This document shows positions 15,501 to 26,786 of a stretch of 64,000 nt of DNA, piece by piece (within the stretch, counting starts at the first letter, position 1; every line of letters starts with the position of its first letter). The notes beneath the pieces are model-generated. The model had not been told where the DNA came from and made no database searches. It was given only the letters and a program-made list of their open reading frames with translations. Source of the stretch: Panaeolus papilionaceus. Lineage: Eukaryota > Basidiomycota > Agaricomycetes > Agaricales. Both the position numbers and the translations under genes were made by a program. The stretch lies in NCBI GenBank assembly GCA_015501605.1, contig JADNRZ010000009.1, positions 62,001 through 126,000 of the forward strand. The letters are read 5' to 3'.

Positions 15501-18500
15501 GCCAGGGTGACTCGAGCCTGCCACAGACAAAGTGTCAATGACGTTGCGAATGATCGAAGTTGTATATCTCACCTTCTGGCCACCGCTAAGTGTCAGTCCC
15601 TTTTCTCCAACTTCTGTTTGATCGCCTGCTTCAAAGAGTTCCAAGTCTCTTGTGAGAGCACATTGGTAAATAACTAATGCAAAAACATTAAATGAGATAA
15701 TTCATGTGGACGGCCAATAGGGCATCAAACAAACCTTTCCTGTAGCGCTCCTCATCATAAGCGGCTCCAAACAGAATGTTTTCCTTGATAGTTTCATTCT
15801 GCACCCAGGATTCTTGAGCTGCGTAAGCGATACCTCCAGCCCTTGGGAGATTAAACCACGAATCTAATGAGTTCGGTTTGTAGTGCATTTCGCCTATGAG
15901 GTCACGAAAAAGACTGCGTCAGTGAAGGCCTCAAACGTCAAATACAAGAACCGTACCAAGGAGCGCCATCAATACCGATGTCTTCCCAGCACCCGTCGGC
16001 CCAACGATAAGATTGACGCAATTCCTCCTGAAGCGAAGCTCTCCATCGATCTGGAGGCGGAAAGTCCTCGACGACGGCGTTTCAGTTCCAGAAGGAACAT
16101 CCCACGTAAATACAGCGCCCTTGAAGCCAATAACAGATTTACGGGAGTCATCAAGGCGTGAGGCAGATTCAGAAAGTGCTTCAGATGATTTGTCGTCGTA
16201 TTCATCGAGAAGGTCAGTATCACGTAGGAATGTTTGGATTCGCTCCAGAGAGACTTTGGCTATAGAGGGGTTATATAACCACGGGATAAGGAGGAGGACG
16301 AATATTGCGCACCCCTCATAACTTCGCCAACGAACGATGACGACACATACATCTTTTCGCGCACTCGGTCAAAGATGGCTATACTCGAAAATACGACGGA
16401 TGCTGAAGGGCACTCAGTACAATGAGTAGTCATGAGAAGAAGCACTTACGCGTTAGACTTTGCTTCATTATGATTGTGTATGTGGCGTATGTGAGCACCA
16501 TAGTAATCGTAGGTATGATGGAGCTACGAGAGTGGGATGTGATGATGAGAAAAGACACTGCTGTTATACGAATCTGAAGCATACTTTACGAAGCCATTGA
16601 CCAGGCCGAGCATCTGATTAATAATTAGAACACAACCTCGATATGAGAATCTCATCAGACACACCTTGCTTTTCCATATCCACGCAAGTTCCTCCTCGCG
16701 CTTCTCTTTGAGATAACTGGACATCTTCTTTTCCCAGCCAAAAAGTTTGACCATGCGAAGAATACCAACCGCTGTTAATAAAGTATTATTTCAGATGTGT
16801 AAATCACGTCCAAGAGTACTTGCTCTCTGTGACAGCGCCCACTCTAGCATCCGTCTTAGCCATCTTTTCCCGTTGATAACTCTGTATCATGGATGCAGTA
16901 TAACCTGGAACAGGGAGCAACGCAACGATGCTCGCGAACCCAACAAATGCACTACATACAATATCATGAGTGTTACAGTAGAGTATACAATAACGGCCAG
17001 CATCTTACCTCCATCCCATAATTTTGTACAAGAAAATGGCAGATAAAGTCAACTCCAGTGGCACTTGAATGACTTTGGATGAATTAGAACCCAGAGTGAT
17101 AAAGGACGAGCACAAATTATTCGCGTACCAAACATCAAGAAGTCCTTAGCACCTAGAATTGTATCCACGTCGACAGTAACGAGAGTGTTAATCTTTCCAA
17201 CCAAGTTGTCTTTTTTGGGAGCTGGTGCTGGTGCTGGTGCTGATGCTTTTGGAGCCTCGGGGTCCTTCGCCTTCGCCTTTCCTTTCACAACCGTAGTTCT
17301 CTCAGATTGGGCATCATCCGACCCGCCTGCCTCAGTCGTGGATCCAGCATCAGTCTCTGAGGCTGAGTCAGGTGTTGTTGCTGCAGTAACCGTCTTTTCA
17401 CTAGCGCTGCTCTCTACCGTGAGACAAATGCGCAGACTGTGCTCAAAAATGAGCTGGGTCAAGATACCTTGGACCCTTGTGAGGCAGCGGGTGCCAAGGA
17501 AGTTGTACCACTCCCAGGTCAGGGTTGCGAGGGCTGGACCGAAGAAGAGAGATGCAACCCAGAACCAGGGGGAGATGATACGATCACCTGTGTCGCCGGA
17601 TTCCATGAAGCTGCCATGATTTTGTGTTAAATTTTTGGTGGCTTGGTCTGGTCAAAAGAGGACGTACTCTAGGATACGGTTGAGTGCGAGGGGAGTGACA
17701 AATCGCGCCGCAGACATTAATGTCAGAGAAAGAGCCATTCCAGTATAGTCCCAGGCTGTTGTTGATAGTCAATAAACATCACCTTGTCTCTAATAAATGT
17801 CGGGCACATACAGAACACAGTCATCAAACCCCAAAAGAGATGTCGCTTCTTACGAGCCCGGAATTGATCCAGATGCTAGATCAGCAAACAACCGTTAGAT
17901 ACCCAGACAACATTTAAGCATAAAACACTCACTGGGAATGATTTCTCTTTGAGATATGCCGCACAGTCGTAATCTGCCAGAGGTGGAAGCCGGTCAAACG
18001 ACAGATGTGGCACCCTGGATCCTTCCATAATAATGGAATCAAGGAAAGTATATGTCGCCAAAGAGAAGATCGACGCTGTCTGCTCGGGATTGGGTGATTC
18101 CATAGGGTTCTAACCACCAGAAATGTGATCGTTAACGTGAGGTAATCATGAGATATTAAATTTCACACCTTAGGATCAATTGGGACATAAACTCGAGGAA
18201 TAAACAGAGGCACAACGACAGCAGCAGTGCTCAGCAATATCAGCTTCACGTAAAGCAGTTTACCTTCACCCTTATCCAAAGGCTCGAGCGTGTATGTCAT
18301 CCAGCGTCCGATGTCGCGATACCAATAGACGCTGAACAAAACGAGAAGGATAATGATGACGTGCCTCCTCGCCAAAGATGCCCATGGTCCAGTTTCAATA
18401 GCAAGGAGGGTAAGGATGCTGGTGTACCACTATGGATGCATCAGTCAGGCTACCTGGAGTTTTCCACACGCGTCACTCACGTAGGTTACGACTAATGCCA

Positions 18501-18976
18501 GCTGAGGGTATCGATCTACCCTGAAAACGTCGCCCCATGTATGACCTCCCGTAGTGATGGCCGCCTCATGAAAAAGTTGATAGAGCTGAACACCGAACAA
18601 GGCGACACATGTTACGAAACGGAAGGCTCTGAACCCAAACACGATGAAGCCACCATGTCGAGTAAGAAAGCCCTTCGTTTCCGAGGGCTGGCCGTGACGG
18701 ATGTCTTTGCCGCCATCAGTTCTACTTGACGCTCCTGGTTGACAGATTTGCAATACGAGACGCGTTAAAAGCAAAAGTAATGACGCTGCAACGAATGCAA
18801 TAGGTAGTAGTAGTGAATTTTGCCACCTAGTATTTAGAGGACGCGTAAAGGGATAGTCAGCATACCCCGACTCCCGATATAACAACACATTGAATTCACC
18901 AATTCTTTGGTAGCGATAGTGAAGTGTAACCCCATCCACTATCGCTGTCCTGATAGAGAAAGCTGGTCAGTCCCAT
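12589..18976 (-). CDS. ABCC-type ABC transporter 2 (complete)
   Basis: Full-length paralogue of the transporter at the window start. Exon 1 ([13 protein letters not shown] 18976-18974) joins after KNW to [11 protein letters not shown], skipping an intron that begins GTGAATTC. Order: TMD0-like helices, TMD1, NBD1, charged linker, TMD2, NBD2. NBD1 shows the [13 protein letters not shown] Walker A near 15990, [27 protein letters not shown] and THN. NBD2 shows Walker A VGRTGSGK (split by an intron near 13500), Q-loop [11 protein letters not shown], signature NLSVGQRQ, Walker B LLILDEATSAID (assembled over two introns, 13000-13080), and AHRLQT. Stop is TGA at 12591-12589. The linker is rich in Glu, Lys and Ala, and a hydrophilic Ala/Pro/Lys insert near 17190-17430 lies in a cytosolic loop of TMD1. 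Likely an organic-anion or drug pump of the plasma or vacuolar membrane; the substrate is not evident. Confidence 0.92.
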
Positions 18977-19828
18977 ATCCTAACTGGTTTGGGAAGCTGG
19001 GCTTGAGTAGTAGGGGAATAAGGACGCTGGAAACAGATGGACTAGGGCCTCCATCCTCTTTATACAAACCAGGTGCATCCGGGACAAATTAATGTGAGAT
19101 CTCATGAATTCATGCGTTTTAGCAGAGATATTTGAGGGCAGTTATTTTTAGATACGGGCATGTTGAATTTTGATGGACAATGACAATATTTATTCCCTGT
19201 ATATCTCTTGTACATCTTCGCTCTTTATTCGTCTTGATATTGGATGCAAAAATGGGCGAGACTGTGAGGGTTGCGTCAGTATATTTAATGAAAAAAGGGC
19301 TATTCTCTCACAAATCAAGTGTCACTTTAAGAGATGGAGTACTATCTCTGTGAACCAACACTGCCGAGTGGGCGCCATCGTCGTTAAAGCGTCTTGACAC
19401 AAGATAAAGAAGTGCGAAGGCACACAGGAAGCTCGTTATTAATAGCTCTGCCTCGTTGCATTCCTCGCACGATTTGGCGTATGACGCCGTCATGGGTTAA
19501 TTAGGGTAGCATTTCCTGACGAGGATTGCAACATCTATGCAGTGTATTCAATCGCGTAATGGTGCCAAGTCACGATGGATTCCAGTCAGCGATAGCTCAT
19601 AGAAAAATGACCCACATGTTTCACCAAAGTTCGCGTCATTATCGATTAGTTCCTTGTATTAGCGAGTAACCTCTTCCAGAATTCAAGGAAAATGTAGAGG
19701 AAAAGGATAAGTATTTTTCGACGAAGCTATCTCTGGCAGATGGCGGCAAGACAAATGTTGGCAACATTTCGAGTTGACGCCTCTGGTGTTGGGCGATGCT
19801 TATATAACACTTTCTCAGGCCCTCAGCG
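18977..19828. other. Intergenic, upstream of ABC transporter 2
   Basis: About 850 bases between the ABC transporter start and the transposon insertion. Only short chance-length frames occur. The promoter of the transporter must be here, but no motif could be assigned. Confidence 0.4.
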
Positions 19829-20890
19829 TTGTTGAGCAGTGTTGGCCCAGTCGGCGACTATAGTCTCCAGTCGAGTGGTCGACTAACATAGACTGACCCG
19901 ACTAGGAACCGACTGTGCCCATAAAAGGGAGAATAGTCTACGACCGTGCTTACAAAGGCTCGACTCTCACACGGCCCATCAGCGAGTGGACTGTGACTAG
20001 GCAAAGCGGACCGACGCTACGCGCGGCATTCACCGAGGCCTTACTGTCCGCATCCTGGCACCTTTCTGCTCTCATCTCTGCGGCAGTGGATATCCTTCCC
20101 GCCCTGTATACTCAGATAAAGAACCAGAGTCCAGACGAAGCTAAGTAAGGGCACGTGCACACGACACAAGAAGAACGTGGGGACAACGAAAATCACGGAC
20201 AAAACCCGAAGCCTTAAAGGCCTCGGAATCGTTCCAGGTCGTATCTAGAACTAATATCTAGTGCATTCATCCGTTTTGTGTATTCAGCTTGAGCTTTACC
20301 TGGCAACTACAGTACTTAAGTAACACGGAAATGATAATTAGTACGGTCTCAGAATATGTGCCAATGGGATCATTTGCCTTCACCATCTTGATGGATAAGA
20401 CTGGTTTTGACTTAATGTCGCAATTTCGAAGGGAACTATGCCCCGAGATTATAAAAATTACTCCATAGAAACTCCTACACTGAATGAAAGGTATAAAGCT
20501 GCAAAAACGAGAGCTTTTTTTCTACAATCATATAGTACCCCAATCACATCGAGAGAGCCATGAGGAAGTGGCCTCGAGAACTTTTCACTGATCACCCAAA
20601 GTATATCCCGAACCAAAATGTCACTCTGCGCCCTCCCGAGGTATGGGCCAACGATGCTAAGGACAAGGTTCGAGTGATCTATACACTCTGTCTTACGGAT
20701 AGGGTCGGAGCTATTGCTAGTACAAAGGAGGAAGAAAGAGCACACAACGGAGAGCAGATAATTCCCAGATCCCTAGAAGATATCAAACTCGATTGTAAGT
20801 TTTCAACTACATGTCCCGACTGTGTCCTATGGAACATTGATGTACATCAGTGATGGGGAGTTTGATTATGACCTTGTTTTTGACTATTTA

Positions 20891-21251
20891 CAGTGTGTTG
20901 CATAATTCCGTTCATGCTGATGTTTCGAGAGGCCTATTTGCTTGTATTTGTAAAGACTCCCAGATGACACTGATGAGAGTTAGACTTGGTTTCATCGCTG
21001 ATGTTTTCCTCTCACTCACCAATTCTCTGGCACAATTATAATCATCGCTCCTCTCTTGCTCTCCTGGGTTCTTTTTTGCGTAGATGGATGGAATGAGTGG
21101 ATGTTCTTACCTGGGAACTGTCACTCATTTCAACCAAATCACCGTGACGGTCTGTGACCATCATCAAAAGTCATCCTCTTTTGGAGAAGGCAAGCACGCG
21201 CAAATAGGCATTTCAGAAATGTCAACATGAACGGAATTATGCAACACACTG
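20891..21251. mobile_element. 361-bp MITE with TA target duplication
   Basis: Inverted ends of at least 26 bp (CAGTGTGTTGCATAATTCCG... at 20891, inverted to 21251), followed by weaker similarity that reaches the GCCTATTTGC words. TA dinucleotides flank both ends. CAGT termini with TA duplication point to a Tc1/mariner-type miniature element. It has no coding capacity and sits inside the hAT-like element. Confidence 0.75.
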
Positions 21252-21422
21252 TAACTCAATATAATGTGTATTTCATCTTTCTTTATACAAATCAAACATC
21301 TATCTACTGTTTACACTGTTATCTATGGCGGCATCAGTGAAGTGATGGTGCTTAGATTGATCGTGTGAACGAAATTGGTAGATGGGAAAGTCGAGAATAG
21401 TCGACTCCAGTCGACCAAAGTC

Positions 21423-23490
21423 AGGACCCCGGATTATACGCCAAGATGATTAAGGACGATCCGGATAAATTTTGGGCATTTTTTTGTAAAATCCTTTAGG
21501 TCTGTACGGATAAAAATGGACGGATTTTGTCAAAATCCTCGAGGCCAGAATGGGTTGGTGTCCGGATAAATGGCATGGGTCGGCGCTGATGCCTGGTCCG
21601 GAACCTTTGGTGGTCCGGATAAAAACCATGCGCACAGAACGCAGATCGAACTCAAGTCCAATCGTCAGCGACCGTGCATGTGAAGCACTAAATTGTTAAC
21701 CACTGCACCATACATACATTTAAGTGTATTCAAACATTGAAGAGACAGACAGTCCTGAATAATTTTTTTTTATTTTGGCCGACACAATCAATAGGAGTCG
21801 CTAAATAAACCCTTGCGTATCAGTACCTACCAACCAGCATATTCCCTGTCTTATCCCACTCAGAAACCCATGGATAATTGTGACATTGAGCTCTCGGACG
21901 ACGAAAATGACACTTTCACATTTGACCTTACAGACTGGATCGGCGTGCAGAAAATCCTTCCTCCTAATGACAAAATCCCTACACCCCTGACCAACTACTT
22001 CGCTGCGTGTAGGGATATTCCAAACCATTTCACAAAAAAAAATTACCCCAACCCGCACGAAACTGTTCCCGAATTCCTCAATTTCCAACTTCCACCACAG
22101 AGTTATGGTCTTACAACTGCGAAGACTTCTCATTGCTTCCATCAGCTCCCTGACAACACCGACCTTGACATGTTCGCAACACAAGCATTACCTCCAAAAA
22201 GGCTGGTTCAGCTGCTCGACAATCACTTTTGACAGGCTATCCTGGATGGGAAAAAGTCTGTTCGGACGGGTGTAAGAAAGGTTGGACAACAAGCGGTCAG
22301 TTTACGAACAGGGTCAACACCAGAATTGACAGAAAGGCAGCGACTTATACGGGAAATGGCTGCCATCGTGAAGGAGTCCAGTGACCGTGGTGTTGGGACT
22401 GGGTTGGACAGGGCCGCTCGTTGGCAAACCAGTCTTGCGTTACAGACAGGAAATGCAGCCAATGCAGCCAGCGTTGCAAAAGCAGGAGCCAAAGAAGTAA
22501 GTGTTTTCAATTTTTATTTATTCAGTCACAAGTATTGATTGACAAATTTGCAGCGTCTGAAAAAGAGAACCGCTGCATTCAAAAATGAGGGCCTGCCATC
22601 AGCTACATGGAACGCAAAAATTGATGCACTTCATGTTTTAAAAGCAATCGATAATGATATCGGACCTCAGATTGGAGCGGCGCAGACGTACGGATTTGCA
22701 GTGACTTCACACCATTCATTAGGGTTGGTGTTATGCAAAGGTGAGTACTATGCAACGAGTCTTGAGTATTTTGCAGCACTGATGTCAATATCCCTCATAG
22801 TGCTTACTGTTTATTCCAAAGGAGGCGGAAAGGGCGGAAAACACGGCTATGTCGACAGTGTAGACCTCATCACCGCTGCCTCCAATCTTGTTGTCCAAGT
22901 CTTCCAGTTCCACTTCGGTAATCGTTTCAATGACAAGCCTCAGTCAGGCAGCGGATCCCTCTTCCCTCATCTCCGTTGCTTCGACATTATTCCATCATCC
23001 ATGTTTATATGCTTACTCTCCCAACAACCCACGGTCGCCGCTGGTGGCAATGGTTTGATCGTTTCACCTCAAGATGTGGAATTGTTTCAAAGTCTTCGAA
23101 AATTCACTCCTCAAATTGCGCTTGCCCTCAAGACTCTCAAAAAGCGGAAGAAAAAAACCGGAACGACTGTGGTGGATGTCGACGAAGCCTCAGATTAATA
23201 ACAAATAATTTATATTTTCGCTTTTTAAAGTTTTATTACTATCTTATAGAATAATTTCTATGGCGTGAAAACGCGCAGAGAGGCACCAGGGAGCAAAAAA
23301 TTGAGAAAATCGCCCAAAAATGGTAATTTTTGAGGCCAGATAATAAAATCCGGATAAACGGAAGGGGTCCCCGACGCTGCAGTCAAATCCGGATAAATGG
23401 GGGGTCAAAACTGAGCAATTTTGTCCGGATAAACGGTCAGGATTTTGGGAAATTTCTCCTCAATCATCGAGGTGTATATTCCGGGGTCCT
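21423..23490. mobile_element. 2.07-kb TIR element with 8-bp TSD and cargo gene
   Basis: Inverted ends AGGACCCCGGA... (21423) and ...TCCGGGGTCCT (23490) are similar over about 37 bp. A perfect 8-bp direct repeat, CCAAAGTC, flanks them at 21415-21422 and 23491-23498. Inside both ends are direct copies of CCGGATAAA on the plus strand: 21461, 21506 (one base off), 21562, 21615, 23350, 23389 and 23425. Eight-bp duplications occur in hAT, P, Merlin and KDZ (Kyakuja-Dileera-Zisupton) elements. KDZ elements are common in mushrooms, but the family cannot be fixed here because no transposase is present. It is inserted in the right part of the hAT-like element. Confidence 0.8.
21870..23198 (+). pseudogene. 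Transposon-borne gene of unknown family, one in-frame stop
   Basis: Three exons (21870-22496, 22554-22740, 22801-23198) join in phase to 404 codons including the terminal TAA. A TGA codon interrupts the frame at 22230-22232; it could derive from CGA by one C-to-T change. The N-terminus is acidic (MDNCDIELSDDEND), a middle part is rich in Arg/Ala, and the C-terminus is basic (KTLKKRKKKTG) and then acidic. No DDE, RNase H-like or zinc-finger pattern was found, so it does not look like a transposase. It fills most of the 2.07-kb element and may be captured host or element-specific cargo. I do not recognise it. Confidence 0.6.
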
Positions 23491-23571
23491 CCAAAGTCCT
23501 GACACGACTGATCCGACTTAGCGGACGACTAATCCGACTTAGTCGCCGACTGGGCCAACACTGTTGTTGAG

Positions 23572-23959
23572 ACCGCTGGGCCTCCAATCCAACTCCCATT
23601 GATATTTCATCGGTTCTGTTATGGATTTACTAATATTGGTTTAAATCGAGCTTTAATGAAAAATTACGAGGGCACAAGCGGCGTTTGATTTCGACCTCCC
23701 TTGGCGACCATTTAAGACGTGAGGCAACTCCGGCGCACCACGCGAGCATCAGGCTGTATCAGACTAATATCCAAAACAGGCGCTCACTGGCCGAGCTTGA
23801 AGCAGAAAAGAATTTGGTATATATATAAAGTGAGAACAGACGAAATAACTCGCGGCAACATCTTTGATATGATCTTTTGGGTAGGTTTTGTCTCTGGTCA
23901 AGGTTTCGAAAGTAGGAGTAGTGCAGAGCCTACCAATCCTATTGAGGTATATCGATCTA
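23572..23959. other. Spacer right of the transposon nest
   Basis: About 390 bases without a supportable gene. A short TATATATAAA run lies near 23818-23828. Confidence 0.35.
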
Positions 23960-24439
23960 TAAACGCATTCATCATGAAGAATACACCTGAATTGGTGGTA
24001 TCTGTCTATAATTTCTATGCCATTATCAGTGTCGAATCAGATATCATGTTCCCAGCCAACTTAAATGCAGTCAACATCAAGGCTGTAGTAATATCTATCT
24101 TGATCATAGAATGCGTAGTCCGACGCCACGCGCCGACGCACATAGAACGTCGAGCCGAGCTCTTGCTTGTAAAGGATGCTCGATAGTCTAATTCGAGTTG
24201 TAGCCATCAATTGCAATCTTGATTGAACGACGGCTGTGTACTAGATCCATCATTCGGATAGGTTCAAGACGTCTCCATACCGTACGCTTCGTTCGCCTGA
24301 ATAAAATTCCTCTTAGGCTCACACCTGTCTCTGCGAAGTTATGATCCTTGAAGTCTGCAACGATCTTCACTTTCTCGAAGTCGTTATCGGTGGGAGTCCT
24401 GTAGCCAAGGCTCGGACTTCGGCTCAGCGCAGTACTCAT
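23960..24439 (-). pseudogene. Decayed copy of the 174-aa gene at 61 kb
   Basis: The minus strand begins with MSTALSRSP at 24439 and keeps recognisable blocks of the intact gene at 60962-61486: VADFKDHN (against VANFKDPN), IAIDGYNSN (against IGIDGFKLDWN), YAFYDQD (against YTFYDQD), SLDVDCI (against TIDVNCI) and FDTDNG (against FDTDHN). Between these are several in-frame stops and at least one frame change, so it is not translatable. An unrelated plus-strand frame at 23719-24186 is its antisense shadow. Confidence 0.75.
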
Positions 24440-25046
24440 TTCGGTTACTGCTCATGTAGCTCTGCTTGTATGGACGCATCACAACCCATATAATGTAATT
24501 CTCGGGTGCTTGAGCGCTAGTGAGTCTGAACGAACGATATAAGTCGGGTTCTTATCGGGCACCACCTCTATCTTGACTAGTGTGCCATCATTCTCAGACC
24601 TGCCCGGCCCGTTATACTTTGTCTGTTCCCGCACCAAAAATAACGATGGGAAGAGAGATAGTAGTGCTATGGCCAATAACCATGATCAGGTCTAAGCGCA
24701 ATACTGGACGCTTAAGTGCTATAAGGAACCGAGATGTAGCCCTTGACACCTGCATTCGAGGCCGCGCTGGGGAGGAGTTAAGCGCCGTACTCCAACCTCG
24801 GCACGGTTGTCAGAGTATATGCAAATCCGCGTCAGGTCGCTCATCGATCTTCCTCGGAATGGTTCGGCTATATTTACTTACCTATACCCACAACAGTCAG
24901 CTCATCTCCCTTTGCGTGCATATTTACACAGACCTAGAGTATAAAGTCTAACAGCCTAAAACCCCAAGGCTATTTGCGTGATCAGAGTCCCATTCAAACA
25001 TTGTCAGTCTCCACACCTGCATATCGCCCCTCAGCTCTTAATCGAT
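24440..25046. other. Intergenic, upstream of SDR2
   Basis: About 600 bases between the pseudogene and SDR2. A minus-strand frame at 24479-24676 has no recognisable content. The SDR2 promoter should lie at the right end. Confidence 0.35.
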
Positions 25047-26264
25047 ATGTCTGCATCTAAAGTTTGGTTTAGTGAGTAAACCTAGTTGTGGGCCAAACCA
25101 GCTAATTATCTTGTACTTCTTTTTTGACAGTTACAGGTAGAGAGATACCCTGTATTTGATATTTTGCTCACCGCAGAACTCATACCTGAATCTCAGGGTC
25201 TTCCTCTGGCCTTGGTCGCAACACTGCTGAAGCTGCCCTTGCAGCTGGTCACAAGGTCGTTGCTACACTCCGAAAGCCAGAAGTCCTCAGCAATCTCGTC
25301 GCTCAGTATCCGAAGACGCTACTCACAGTTAAACTCGACGTGACGAATCCAGGGGAGGTGGATGCCGCCTTTGCACAAGCGAAGGCGCATTTCGGGCGTA
25401 TTGATGTCGTGTTGAATAATGCGGGGTACGCGCTTGTGGGAGAGTTCGAAGCGACGCCTGAGAGAGATGGTAGAGAAGAGTTTGAGGTGTGTACCGTGTC
25501 TCGAGTGATCAGTCCACTAGTTTGCGATAAAGGTTTTTGCGACTAGGTTTTATTCTGGGGAGCAGTCAAAGTTACAAAGGTAGCACTGGAATACTTCCGA
25601 AGCAATAACCCAATCGGAGGACGACTCCTCCAAATGGGCTCCGAATTTGGTATCTTGGCTACTGCAGGAGCTGCATATTATAGCGCAGCGTACGTGTTCC
25701 ATTGTCGCAAGTGATTGCTGAGCTGAGACTCGAGGTCCTTCTCTTCCAGAAAATTTGGTAAGTGTTAAGATAACGCACCTCCTGCCTTCTTGACAGTCGT
25801 ACTGAGAATTCATTTGTGTCGAACAGCCCTTTCAGGTTTAACAGAGTCACTCTCCAGGGAATTGGACCCTACTTGGAACATTAGAGTCAGCTTGGTTCTC
25901 CTCTTGATTATAGGGGTAATTGCTCACCTACTGACATATTTAGGTAACTATAATTGAAGCGGGTCCTTTCGTCACCGACATCGGTCGCAACACTGCGCTC
26001 TTACCCGTCCATCCTGCGTACACCAACCCAGAGCTTGGTGGAAACAAATTCAGAGATTGGTGTGTCAATGGCAAGATCGACGGAAGTCCTGAGAAAGCTG
26101 GTCAGACCTTCGTCCGCCTTGCTAATCTGCCCCTTGATGAGGCACCTCTTCGATTCCCTATTCATGAAGAGGCGGTTGAATCTGAAAGAATCAAAGGACG
26201 GGAACTGCTCGAGACAGCAAATAAATGGGAGAGTTGGTCGAAGGATATTTATATCAAGAATTAA
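25047..26264 (+). CDS. Short-chain dehydrogenase/reductase SDR2
   Basis: Paralogue of SDR1 with the same exon design. Exon 1 is 25 nt (MSASKVWF, 25047-25071), exon 2 is the 6-nt TTACAG (25131-25136), and exon 3 starts at 25197, giving ITGSSSGLGR. DVT, NNAG and catalytic Ser (QMGSEF) and Tyr (YYSAA) follow. An 8-nt exon AAAATTTG at 25750-25757 supplies the catalytic Lys (YSAAKFALSG). The last exon starts VTIIEAGPFVTD and ends in IKN-stop at 26262-26264. All classical SDR residues are present once spliced. Function within the 17beta-HSD-like SDR group is unknown. It lies beside a pseudogene and a transposon nest, about 13 kb from SDR1. Confidence 0.87.
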
Positions 26265-26786
26265 AGAGGAATACTTCAGGCGTGTATTGCTGTGTCAGTA
26301 TGAGATGCAAATTCTTCCTGCTGTTTTGAACGTGGTTATTTAGGATCGAGCGATGAGTTGGGTTGCCTTCATCCATCCATTGTGCTCGAAGTGGCGTGAA
26401 AATATTTCCGGATTCAGATATATTTCCCATGGTCTGGCCACATGGGATTCCCAGGTCGCCTGACCTCGTCTTCGATTTCTTGTCAACTGTTCATCATTTC
26501 GAAGGGCCACGCATTGCATGGCTAAGCCCGCAACTTTGTTTACATATTTTACTTTATTTATGTAATCTACAGTCGTATGCGCTCAAGTTTGGCCGCAATT
26601 CGAGCAAGTTTTTGGACAAGTGCAAAGGCACATCTGGCAATGCATGCGTCGAAGAGACAGCTTTTATAGTTATATTTTTCACCATGAATGCAAGAATCTA
26701 AAGCACATTAATTGTCAATGTGAAAAAGCGTGAAGTCAATGTGGTTACCAGTGGTTCGCAAGAGTCAAAAATAACTTGCAATTGTC
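26265..26786. other. Intergenic, 3' of SDR2
   Basis: About 520 bases with only short frames. No gene supported. Confidence 0.35.

Larger units (their letters stand above)
19837..23563. mobile_element. hAT-like DNA transposon, nested and non-autonomous
   Basis: Terminal inverted repeats of about 24 bp (CAGTGTTGGCCCAGTC..., inverted at 23540-23563) are flanked by a perfect 8-bp direct repeat, TTGTTGAG, at 19829-19836 and 23564-23571. The CAGTG terminus and 8-bp duplication are characteristic of the hAT superfamily. Many GACT/AGTC-containing short repeats crowd both subterminal regions. After removing two later insertions (20891-21251 and 21423-23490) and their duplications, about 1.3 kb remains. 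No transposase motif is seen in it, so it needed an enzyme in trans. Its own interior includes an open frame at 20560-20853 of unknown meaning. Confidence 0.85.

Noticed and set aside
20560..20853. 97-codon frame inside the hAT-like element
   Set aside because: No transposase motif and no recognised domain; too short to call a gene, so only noted under the element.
23719..24186. Plus-strand frame of 155 residues beside the transposon nest
   Set aside because: Antisense to the decayed copy of the 174-aa gene; its similarity to the antisense frame at 61 kb shows it is not a real gene.
10900..26270. Idea that SDR1 and SDR2 are pseudogenes lacking the TG motif and catalytic Lys
   Set aside because: Both are restored exactly by tiny exons with correct splice signals and phase.
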